Positions 1 to 4,906 of a DNA stretch of 5,348 nucleotides are shown here, piece after piece. This DNA is from Candidatus Magasanikbacteria bacterium CG1_02_32_51. GTDB lineage: Bacteria > Patescibacteriota > Patescibacteriia > Magasanikbacterales > UBA922. Below the pieces are notes generated by a model that worked only from the letters and a program-made list of their open reading frames with translations, searched no databases and was not told where the DNA came from. The stretch's first letter is position 1; every line of letters starts with the position of its first letter. The position numbers and the translations under genes were made by a program. The stretch lies in the NCBI GenBank assembly GCA_001871435.1, contig MNVC01000020.1, forward strand, positions 1 through 5,348. The letters run 5' to 3'.

Positions 1-126
1 ATCGGAAAAGAAAAAACCATATTTCATCGTCCAGCCAAATAAAACAAAAGATATTATCAAAGATAGCAAAAAATAAGAAAGCTTCGTTTGTTCCTTGACA
101 AATTTATAAAATGATAAAATCTTCAT
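1..126 (-). CDS. Partial GT-C-like membrane glycosyltransferase (N-terminus only)
   Basis: The minus strand reads openly from an ATG at 126 to the window edge, giving the first 42 residues of a longer protein. It starts MKILSFYKF, has a hydrophobic helix at about residues 17-34, and ends in KYGFFFSD. The complete gene next to it has the same plan: a short basic N-terminus, one helix, then HFGFFSDD. In GT-C enzymes the acidic pair just after the first membrane helix is the usual catalytic or metal-binding site, so this is probably a second copy of the same family. The second Asp would be encoded just outside the window. No Shine-Dalgarno precedes the ATG, but a good promoter lies at 139-168. 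The product and start are inferred from similarity to the neighbour; most of the gene is not visible. Confidence 0.7.
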   Translation of the reverse strand, partial: MKILSFYKFVKEQTKLSYFLLSLIISFVLFGWTMKYGFFFSD

Positions 127-136
127 AATTATTTTT

Positions 137-274
137 CTAATATAAATCAGCTAAATCTTTTGAGTCAAAGACCAAAAATTCACTTTTTTCAAAAAAATTT
201 GCTAAAATATTTTGTAAAACTTTAACACCATTGCAAACGGTAATTAATAAAGTGGTCTTATCTATAACTTCAAT
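137..274 (-). other. Start-less 45-codon reading frame, possible gene remnant
   Basis: This interval lies between the two glycosyltransferase genes. One minus-strand frame is open for 45 codons from just after an in-frame TAA (275-277) to a TAG (137-139). The peptide looks protein-like: a strand-like TTLLITVCNGV, a helix-like VLQNILANFFEKS, then EFLVFDSKDLADLY. There is no ATG, GTG or TTG in frame. The only conceivable initiator is ATT at 274-272, which overlaps the TGA of the upstream gene (ATTGA). It could be the tail of a deleted gene, a +1-frame extension of the upstream gene, or chance. I do not recognise the family. A promoter for the next gene lies inside its end, which argues against present-day coding. 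Confidence 0.25.
139..168 (-). promoter_or_regulatory. Candidate sigma70-type promoter for the partial glycosyltransferase gene
   Basis: Read on the minus strand, TTGACT (163-168, 5/6 to consensus) is followed by an 18-bp spacer and TATATT (139-144, 5/6). The expected transcript start, near 132, is only about 6 nt from the ATG at 126. The mRNA would be nearly leaderless, which agrees with the absence of a ribosome binding site. The promoter lies inside the 3' end of the start-less reading frame at 137-274. Confidence 0.45.
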
Positions 275-1928
275 TTAGAGCTACAAAATTAAGTCTTTGT
301 CCATCAAAATATACCAACTGTATATCATAAGGACTTTTTTCTATCCTTTCTTTTGACAAATTCGCAACAACTGATTCGCCTATTGAAACTACTTTATTAT
401 AATTTTCCAAAGAAAATTTTCCATAATAACTAAAATAATATATCTCTCCAGTAAAAACGTGCTCTTTTACCTTTGCTTCCATGCTTAATGAAAAATCGTC
501 ATTCATAGAAAAATCAAGGATCTTCTGTCCATAATCAAACTTGGTAGGTAAAGTATAAATAGTAACTCTTTCTCCTGACATACCAAAAAAATTATTTTCC
601 AACTTAAACATATCCAAGACACCATTTCTAGTGAGTTGAGCTCCAGAAAAATTGTCAGGCATTGCCAAAAAAATAAAATAATTATTTTTACTTTTATCAA
701 GTTTTTCAGCAAATTCATTCAACATATTATCTCTAATAAGTGCACTCTTTACCCAATAATCCTCCTTATGAAAATATTCAAACAAAGAAACACCAACAAA
801 CAGACCTACAAAACTAAAATACAAAATTGTAGAAATTTTTAGCTTAGAAAATAATAAATGAAAAAACTGAGCTAAAAAAATCACAAAAAAAACTGAGACT
901 AAATAAGCATACCTTTCGCCTTCATCACTATAAAAACTAAAATTTACATTCAAAAAAGGCAAAACTGTAATAAAAAAAGATAAAAAACTAAACCAAAGAA
1001 CTTTATCTTTATATTTTTTGCTTACAAACCAAGTCACTAATGTAATAAAAAAAAATAAAAATCCCAAAATATAAGGATACTTAAATAAAATTTCTTTGAA
1101 AGTCTGACGATATGGCGAATAAACAAACATACTTAATACAATGTCTACAAACATTTTTAACTTTGGTAAAAAATTTAGACTAAGATGTTCACTACCATAG
1201 TAACCTACCACATAACCAACCACTCCATATCTAATAAGCAAATACAATATAAACACCAGTACAAAAACAGATAATCTCTTACTAACACGCAAAATGGTAC
1301 CCTTGATACTCTCTTTTTGAGAAAAAAACAAATCTATCAAGACTACTAACGCTGGAAAAGTAATAGCAATCTCTTTTATAAATAGGGAAAAAACTATACT
1401 AAACAAAGCCAAAATGTAAAACAAATTTTTGCTAGAAATTATGAAGCGATGATAAAAATACAAAAATAACACAAAGAAAAAAGTAGCCAACAAATGAGGC
1501 TGAATGGCAACCCACGAAATAGTTAATGTATGATTTTGTAAAAAAATAAATAACAAAGCAGAAACCCAAGCTACCATCTTATTGTTGCTAATATTTTTAG
1601 CAAATAAAAATACAAAAAAAGCCGTAAGTGCATATATAACTAACCCAAAAATATGATAAAAAAAATAATGAAACCCAAACAACTTATATTCAGCTGTAAA
1701 AATTATATTGAGCATTGGCCCATAAGTACCACCAATATCCCCACCAATATTATTGGTCAAAAAATAATTTAATACATTACTTTGTCTGGAAGTAATATAC
1801 AAAAAATGATAATCGTCACTAAAAAAACCAAAATGTATTGTTGGATAAAAAAATACAAAAACCAAAAATACTAATAAACCTAAGGTTAATAAATTGGTCC
1901 TATATTTTTTTAAGAATGAAGATAACAT
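270..1928 (-). CDS. GT-C family polytopic membrane glycosyltransferase (TMTC/PMT-like)
   Basis: A 552-residue integral membrane protein with about 11-12 hydrophobic segments up to about residue 390, then a soluble tail of about 160 residues. Several patterns fit GT-C enzymes of the PMT/TMTC type, which move a sugar from a polyprenyl-phosphate donor on the outer face of the membrane. These are FFSDDYHF with Asp38-Asp39 after the first helix, GPMLNIIFTAEYKLFG followed by YH (91-92), SWVAIQPHLLA (138-148), KEIAITFPA (Lys185-Glu186) and GERYAYL (Glu338-Arg339). Family placement is by motif memory; acceptor and sugar are unknown. The ATG at 1928 is preferred over an in-frame GTG at 1934 because GGTGAT, which could pair with the 16S 3' end, sits immediately before it. 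The stop is TGA. The gene follows aspS after about 118 bp on the same strand, and a paralog follows downstream. Confidence 0.8.
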   Translation of the reverse strand: MLSSFLKKYRTNLLTLGLLVFLVFVFFYPTIHFGFFSDDYHFLYITSRQSNVLNYFLTNNIGGDIGGTYGPMLNIIFTAEYKLFGFHYFFYHIFGLVIYALTAFFVFLFAKNISNNKMVAWVSALLFIFLQNHTLTISWVAIQPHLLATFFFVLFLYFYHRFIISSKNLFYILALFSIVFSLFIKEIAITFPALVVLIDLFFSQKESIKGTILRVSKRLSVFVLVFILYLLIRYGVVGYVVGYYGSEHLSLNFLPKLKMFVDIVLSMFVYSPYRQTFKEILFKYPYILGFLFFFITLVTWFVSKKYKDKVLWFSFLSFFITVLPFLNVNFSFYSDEGERYAYLVSVFFVIFLAQFFHLLFSKLKISTILYFSFVGLFVGVSLFEYFHKEDYWVKSALIRDNMLNEFAEKLDKSKNNYFIFLAMPDNFSGAQLTRNGVLDMFKLENNFFGMSGERVTIYTLPTKFDYGQKILDFSMNDDFSLSMEAKVKEHVFTGEIYYFSYYGKFSLENYNKVVSIGESVVANLSKERIEKSPYDIQLVYFDGQRLNFVALN

Positions 1929-1936
1929 TATCACCA

Positions 1937-2005
1937 GTTTATAAAGTTAATAAAGTTTATAAAGTCACTTACAAATATCTTATAAATCAACAAAAAATTT
2001 ATAAA
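1937..2005. repeat. Cluster of TTATAAA repeats upstream of the glycosyltransferase gene
   Basis: The spacer between aspS and the glycosyltransferase gene has a perfect 11-bp direct repeat, GTTTATAAAGT, at 1937-1947 and 1955-1965 (18 bp apart). The palindromic core TTTATAAA recurs at 1998-2005 and TTATAAA at 1980-1986. On the minus strand a weak promoter is possible nearby (TTGTAA, 16 bp, TATTAA). The cluster could be promoter or operator sequence, or simply low-complexity AT-rich DNA. Confidence 0.4.
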
Positions 2006-2030
2006 CTATTTTTATTTTATCTATTTGACT

Positions 2031-2057
2031 TAGAAAAAAGAAAATTTTATTTTTCTA
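2031..2057 (-). terminator. AT-only hairpin at the end of aspS, weak terminator candidate
   Basis: Eight-base arms TAGAAAAA (2031-2038) and TTTTTCTA (2050-2057) are perfectly complementary, with an AAAATTTT palindrome inside the loop. The stem has one G-C pair and overlaps the last codons and stop of aspS. On the minus strand no clean U-tract follows, so it is a poor match to a rho-independent terminator. Confidence 0.2.
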
Positions 2058-3822
2058 CAAAATCTTTCTTCACCTCAATACTCAATTCTTTCAACTGTTC
2101 AGGAGTAACTTCAGAGGGACTACCAACCATTGGCTCTTCGGCTCGTTGGTTCTTTGGGAATGGAACTACAGTACGAATATTTTTTTCACCAAGAAGAAGC
2201 ATAGTCATACGCTCAATCCCAGGAGCAAAACCACAATGCGGTGGTACTCCGTAAGAAAAAGCTTGGATCATGTGTCCAAATTTCTTGTCCACCACTTCAT
2301 GTCCATAACCAGCAATCTCAAAAGCCTTGTACATAACATCTGGACTAGTATTGCGCACACTACCTGAAGAAAGCTCCAAACCGTTGGCAATAATATCATA
2401 TTGTTCAGCAATAATATCCAATGGATCAGAATTGTTGAGAGCTTCTATACCACCTTGTGGCATAGAAAATGGATTGTGACCAAAATCAATCTTGCCACTA
2501 TCTGGATCCTTTTCATACATTGGGAAGTCCACTATCCAGGCCCAAGCAATAATATTTTCGTCAATCAATTTCAATTTTTCAGCTACTAGAGCACGAACTG
2601 GTCCAAGAGCTTTGGCCGAAGTTTCAAAATCATCAGCAACAAAAAATACGATGCAATTTTCAGTAATATTCAAAATATTTTTTAATTCAACAAGTTTTTC
2701 TTCATTGAAAAACTTAGTTATTCCCCCATCAAATTTATTATCAACATATTTCATCCAAGCTAGACCCTTGGCATGAGCACGCTTGGCTAAATCAGTAAAT
2801 TCATCATCAATTTCTTTGCGAGTAAAGACATCCCCTTTTGGAATCATAAGTGCACGAGTAAACTCAGCACTAGAAAAAACTTGAAAGTCCGACGGTTTGG
2901 CCCAATCTGTAACATTTTTTATTTTCAAATCATAACGCAAGTCAGGACGATCAGAACCATAAGTTTCAATAGCTTCACGAAATGGAATACGAGGAAAAGG
3001 TTTGCTCAATACTTTTTTGTTTGTTAGATTTTCTGTCAATTCAATAAACAATGGCTCCATAAGTTGGAAGAATTCTTCTTTTTCCATGAAACTAACTTCA
3101 CAATCAAGCTGATAAAATTCTCCCGGACTTCTATCGGCCCGAGGATCTTCATCACGCATACAAGGAGCAATCTGATAATACCTATCCATTCCTCCTACCA
3201 TCAAAAGTTGTTTGTATTGTTGTGGAGCTTGTGGTAAAGCATAAAATTTGCCAGGATGGATACGAGATGGTACTAGAAAATCACGGGCACCTTCTGGTGA
3301 ACTAACAGTCAATATAGGTGTAGCAATATCCAAGAAATCACGAGACTCCATGAAGTCACGCATATACTTGACCATTTTGGTACGGAAAATAAGATTTTGT
3401 TTTAGTTTTTCACGACGCAATTCTAGGAAACGATATTTGAGACGAAGCTCTTCGTCGTCTTCACCTTTGTTGGTCTCAAAAATCTCAAAAGGCATTGGCC
3501 TAGCTTCACTAAGAATTCTAATTTCAGTGGCGACCATTTCTATTTCACCTGTTGACAATTCTTTGTTAACATTTTTTTCGTTTCTCTTTTCTATTTTACC
3601 AGTCACTGAAATCACATATTCATATTTCAATTTTTCAGCCAAAGAAAAATCAGCAACATTTTCAGGGTTGAAAATAACTTGAGTAAGACCATACCTATCA
3701 CGTAAATCTATAAATACCAAACCACCCAAATCACGACGACGATGTACCCAACCGGCCAAAGTGACAGTCTCCCCTACATTTGCTTTAGTTAATTCTCCAC
3801 ATTTTTTTGTTCGGTATGACAT
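2047..3822 (-). CDS. aspS: Aspartyl-tRNA synthetase
   Basis: A class II synthetase that charges tRNA-Asp with aspartate in the cytoplasm. It has 591 residues, normal for the bacterial type. Domains in order: an N-terminal OB-fold anticodon-binding domain (about 1-105, with GWVHRRRDLGG and FIDLRDRYG); the first catalytic part with QAPQQYKQLLMVGG and motif 2 YQIAPCMRDEDPRADR (Arg223); the bacterial GAD insertion (about 290-420); then AWIVDFPMYEKD, HNPFSMPQGG and motif 3 CGFAPGIERM (Arg538). The APCMRDED and RSPGEFYQLD wording resembles the alphaproteobacterial/CPR subtype rather than E. coli. Leu32 in RRRDLGG is the residue associated with tRNA-Asp-discriminating enzymes. The ATG at 3822 is chosen because AspRS proteins begin like MSYRTKKCGEL. 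An upstream in-frame TTG at 3846 would add eight residues encoded by the leader repeat. No Shine-Dalgarno is visible. Confidence 0.97.
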   Translation of the reverse strand: MSYRTKKCGELTKANVGETVTLAGWVHRRRDLGGLVFIDLRDRYGLTQVIFNPENVADFSLAEKLKYEYVISVTGKIEKRNEKNVNKELSTGEIEMVATEIRILSEARPMPFEIFETNKGEDDEELRLKYRFLELRREKLKQNLIFRTKMVKYMRDFMESRDFLDIATPILTVSSPEGARDFLVPSRIHPGKFYALPQAPQQYKQLLMVGGMDRYYQIAPCMRDEDPRADRSPGEFYQLDCEVSFMEKEEFFQLMEPLFIELTENLTNKKVLSKPFPRIPFREAIETYGSDRPDLRYDLKIKNVTDWAKPSDFQVFSSAEFTRALMIPKGDVFTRKEIDDEFTDLAKRAHAKGLAWMKYVDNKFDGGITKFFNEEKLVELKNILNITENCIVFFVADDFETSAKALGPVRALVAEKLKLIDENIIAWAWIVDFPMYEKDPDSGKIDFGHNPFSMPQGGIEALNNSDPLDIIAEQYDIIANGLELSSGSVRNTSPDVMYKAFEIAGYGHEVVDKKFGHMIQAFSYGVPPHCGFAPGIERMTMLLLGEKNIRTVVPFPKNQRAEEPMVGSPSEVTPEQLKELSIEVKKDFVEK

Positions 3823-3832
3823 ATTTTTAAAT

Positions 3833-3886
3833 GCTTGAAAAGCCAAAAAGGCTTGAGAGGCCTGAAAAGCTTGCCCGCCTTGGGCG
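3833..3886. repeat. Three 18-bp degenerate tandem units in the aspS leader
   Basis: The word GCTTG (plus strand) recurs exactly every 18 bp at 3833, 3851 and 3869. The first two 18-bp units match at 13 of 18 positions; the third is more diverged and runs into the GC-rich hairpin. On the minus strand the units contain complementary blocks: AGGC with GCCT, AAGCC with GGCTT (3840-3854, loop of five), and GCTT with AAGC. Neighbouring units could therefore form alternative short hairpins in the aspS leader RNA. Confidence 0.5.
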
Positions 3887-3893
3887 GGGCTTT
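3866..3893 (-). terminator. GC-rich hairpin upstream of aspS, terminator-like
   Basis: CCCGCC (3874-3879) pairs with GGCGGG (3883-3888) around a TTG loop. It is extended by AAAGC and GCTTT with a small bulge on one side. On the minus strand the stem is followed by GCTTTTC, a short T-run. It could end read-through from the toxin gene upstream, or form the 5' stem of the aspS leader if transcription starts near 3899. It is the only strongly GC-rich spot in the window. Confidence 0.4.
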
Positions 3894-3905
3894 AATTACT
3901 TCCTT

Positions 3906-3934
3906 AGTTTAGCAAAAAATATAGTAGAAATCAA
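3906..3934 (-). promoter_or_regulatory. aspS: Candidate promoter of aspS
   Basis: On the minus strand TTGATT (3929-3934, 4/6), a 17-bp spacer and TAAACT (3906-3911, 4/6) form a sigma70-like promoter. A TGC immediately before the -10 is an extended -10 element. Predicted start near 3899 gives a leader of about 77 nt carrying the GC hairpin and the 18-bp repeat units. Confidence 0.4.
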
Positions 3935-3949
3935 GAGGTTGTACAGGAT

Positions 3950-3973
3950 TAAGAAGTAAGGAATAAGAAGTAA
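3950..3973. repeat. Short direct repeat TAAGAAGTAA
   Basis: Two perfect copies of TAAGAAGTAA at 3950-3959 and 3964-3973, offset by 14 bp, lie beside the palindromic element at 3981. No gene, tRNA or other RNA is recognisable between 3935 and 3980. Confidence 0.4.
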
Positions 3974-3980
3974 TCAATAA

Positions 3981-4055
3981 GGAGTGACAAGCGCCAGCTT
4001 GTCCCAATATGAAAGATATTTACTATAAAAGTGACAAGCTGGCGCTTGTCACTCC
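3981..4055. repeat. REP/BIME-like composite palindrome, 23-bp perfect inverted arms
   Basis: Arms 3981-4003 and 4033-4055 are exact reverse complements over 23 bp, starting GGAGTGACAAGCGCC, with a 29-bp middle. Each arm is itself a hairpin: GACAAGC, loop GCCA, GCTTGTC (3986-4003), and a perfect 9-bp stem with a 4-nt loop at 4031-4052. Two REP-type hairpins facing in opposite directions and headed by GGAG is the layout of a BIME. Known REPs carry a similar short 5' tetranucleotide and are moved by RAYT (Y1) transposases. No transposase is present here. The element sits between the toxin gene and aspS, and no target-site duplication is evident. Confidence 0.75.
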
Positions 4056-4085
4056 AGAAGTATTATCTAATTTGAATAATAACAA

Positions 4086-4358
4086 CTAAGAAGAAAAACT
4101 TTTCCTCAGCCAATAAACAGACACTACGACAATTTCTTTTTTCTCTTCCAAAACTGTATAGATTACACGATAACCCAAACTCCTCACGGAAAAATCAAAA
4201 AAACGATAATTGTCTATTGGTAAAGAAAGACAATTTTGCGATGAATTAATACTAAAACACAAGGGATATTGCAAGCTAACCAGTTTTCTTTTGACATCAG
4301 AAGATAATCTTTTTGCTTCTTGCCAGGCTGAATTGGTGATAAAAAATTTGTAATTCAT
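4086..4358 (-). CDS. RelE/ParE-superfamily toxin
   Basis: A 90-residue basic protein of the usual RelE/ParE size. It begins MNYKFFITNSAWQEAKRLS, the typical first strand and helix (toxin, residue, helix with KRLSSDVKRKLV), and ends with the family's beta hairpin YRFFDFSVRSLGYRVIYTVLEE then EIVVVSVYWLRKSF. RelE-type toxins cut mRNA in the ribosome and ParE types poison gyrase; which applies cannot be told. The usual late H-R pair of many members is replaced here by YWLRK, so activity is uncertain. The ATG at 4358 is chosen because the extra 28 codons up to 4442 have no family resemblance and lie in the palindromic element. An antitoxin candidate lies upstream on the same strand, but 185 bp away instead of overlapping. 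Confidence 0.75.
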   Translation of the reverse strand: MNYKFFITNSAWQEAKRLSSDVKRKLVSLQYPLCFSINSSQNCLSLPIDNYRFFDFSVRSLGYRVIYTVLEEKKEIVVVSVYWLRKSFSS

Positions 4359-4399
4359 AAAAAATAATACCCATAAATTATCAACACATAAAATTGCAA

Positions 4400-4515
4400 G
4401 GAATGACGAATTGAGTCTGTAATAACGAAATTCGTTACACACAAGTGGTATAAAAAATAAGCAATATTCCTATCACACGCATAACAAATTTCTCTCTCGC
4501 TCAATTTGTCACTCC
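4400..4515. repeat. REP-like inverted-repeat doublet between antitoxin and toxin genes
   Basis: The ends GGAATGACGAATTGAG (4400-4415) and, on the other strand, GGAGTGACAAATTGAG (4515-4500) match at 14 of 16 bases. Each end folds into a hairpin: TGACGAATT (4404-4412) with AATTCGTTA (4429-4437), and TAACAAATT (4482-4490) with AATTTGTCA (4503-4511). Both stems are 8/9 and share the same single G-T position. A perfect TAACGAA-A-TTCGTTA palindrome lies at 4423-4437. The heading GGAGTGACAA is shared with the element at 3981-4055, so both probably belong to one family. This element fills most of the gap between the TA genes. Confidence 0.65.
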
Positions 4516-4543
4516 TACTTTGATTCCAATCTAAAAATTTGAA

Positions 4544-4753
4544 TCACTCCAAAATAGCATCCAGAGGTAAAATTTTTCTTTCTTCAATTTCCGACAGAGA
4601 ATCAAAGATAATTTTTCTTCTTTTTTCGTCGGACAACACATCCAGTGTTGCTAGTTCAGACTTAGAACAATCTTTGACTAATTGCAAAGCCTGCAGGGCA
4701 TCTACCATACTTAACTTAGAAGTCCACTTAATTTTTGTTAGGTCAAAATTCAT
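4544..4753 (-). CDS. Small antitoxin candidate paired with the RelE/ParE-like toxin
   Basis: A 69-residue, charged, mostly helical protein starting MNFDLTKIKW. Its C-terminus (SLSEIEERKILPLDAILE) resembles the toxin-wrapping tail of RelB/ParD/Phd-type antitoxins, which often end in an acidic helix and a Pro-Leu-Asp-x-Ile/Leu pattern. The N-terminal DNA-binding fold is not recognisable to me. It lies directly upstream of the toxin gene on the same strand, as is usual for type II pairs. The ATG at 4753 follows a strong promoter with almost no leader. The stop is TGA. Antitoxin identity rests mainly on position, size and C-terminal character. Confidence 0.6.
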   Translation of the reverse strand: MNFDLTKIKWTSKLSMVDALQALQLVKDCSKSELATLDVLSDEKRRKIIFDSLSEIEERKILPLDAILE

Positions 4754-4767
4754 ATAATTTGATTATA
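4753..4767. promoter_or_regulatory. Candidate autoregulatory operator at the antitoxin start
   Basis: TATAAT (4753-4758), TTG, ATTATA (4762-4767) is a perfect 6-bp inverted repeat with a 3-bp centre. It covers the -10 box, the predicted transcript start and the first base of the start codon of the antitoxin gene. Type II antitoxins usually repress their own promoter through such palindromes. The AT-only arms could also be chance. Confidence 0.35.
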
Positions 4768-4792
4768 ACACAGCCTTTTATACCCCTGTCAA
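4762..4792 (-). promoter_or_regulatory. Promoter of the toxin-antitoxin genes, nearly leaderless
   Basis: On the minus strand TTGACA (4787-4792) and TATAAT (4762-4767) are both perfect consensus hexamers, with a long 19-bp spacer. Transcription should start near 4755, 0-4 nt from the ATG at 4753. No Shine-Dalgarno site can fit in such a leader, so leaderless translation is implied. Confidence 0.6.
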
Positions 4793-4831
4793 ATTGGCTA
4801 ATTTTAGATATTTTTTTAGGTTTTTTCCACT

Positions 4832-4840
4832 TTATCCACA
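4832..4840 (+). promoter_or_regulatory. DnaA-box-like 9-mer TTATCCACA
   Basis: TTATCCACA exactly matches the classical strong DnaA box. It ends three bases before the -35 hexamer of the plus-strand promoter and overlaps the left arm of the CCACAAA/TTTGTGG inverted repeat. A single box with no dnaA or dnaN gene nearby does not make an origin. Confidence 0.3.
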
Positions 4841-4867
4841 AACTTGACATTAACATAATTTTTGTGG
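4836..4867. promoter_or_regulatory. Inverted repeat CCACAAA/TTTGTGG framing a promoter
   Basis: Perfect 7-bp arms at 4836-4842 and 4861-4867, 18 bp apart, enclose the -35 hexamer and spacer of the coiled-coil gene's promoter; the right arm touches the -10. The centre-to-centre distance of 25 bp is compatible with a dimeric regulator on one DNA face only approximately. Confidence 0.35.
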
Positions 4868-4873
4868 CATAAT
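4844..4873 (+). promoter_or_regulatory. Promoter of the coiled-coil gene
   Basis: TTGACA (4844-4849, perfect), an 18-bp spacer and CATAAT (4868-4873, 5/6), with TGG before the -10 giving an extended -10. Predicted start near 4880 leaves a leader of about 27 nt. It diverges from the TA promoter; the two -35 boxes are about 50 bp apart. Confidence 0.65.
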
Positions 4874-4906
4874 ACATCTACTTACAAAAATAAATTTACA
4901 AAAAAT

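Noticed and set aside
503..842. Short frames inside the glycosyltransferase gene on either strand
   Set aside because: Alternative-frame shadows in AT-rich DNA with no support.
1838..2254. 138-codon plus-strand frame across the aspS-glycosyltransferase spacer
   Set aside because: It overlaps the ends of two well-supported minus-strand genes and its sequence is low-complexity.
3248..3682. 144-codon plus-strand open frame opposite aspS
   Set aside because: Antisense shadow of a clear synthetase gene; no family resemblance or initiation signal.
3823..3846. TTG start adding eight residues to AspRS
   Set aside because: The extra residues come from the leader repeat and AspRS proteins begin at the MSYRT position.
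3823..3899. T-box riboswitch before aspS
   Set aside because: The conserved T-box sequence and a long specifier stem are absent, and the leader is too short.
3894..3980. tRNA or small RNA gene between aspS and the palindrome
   Set aside because: No cloverleaf, no GTTCGA-type loop and no terminator; only a promoter and a short direct repeat are seen.
4359..4442. 28-codon N-terminal extension of the toxin
   Set aside because: It is encoded by the palindromic element and intervening DNA, and RelE/ParE proteins begin like the sequence at 4358.
4754..4906. Replication origin
   Set aside because: Only one DnaA-box match and no replication genes are present.
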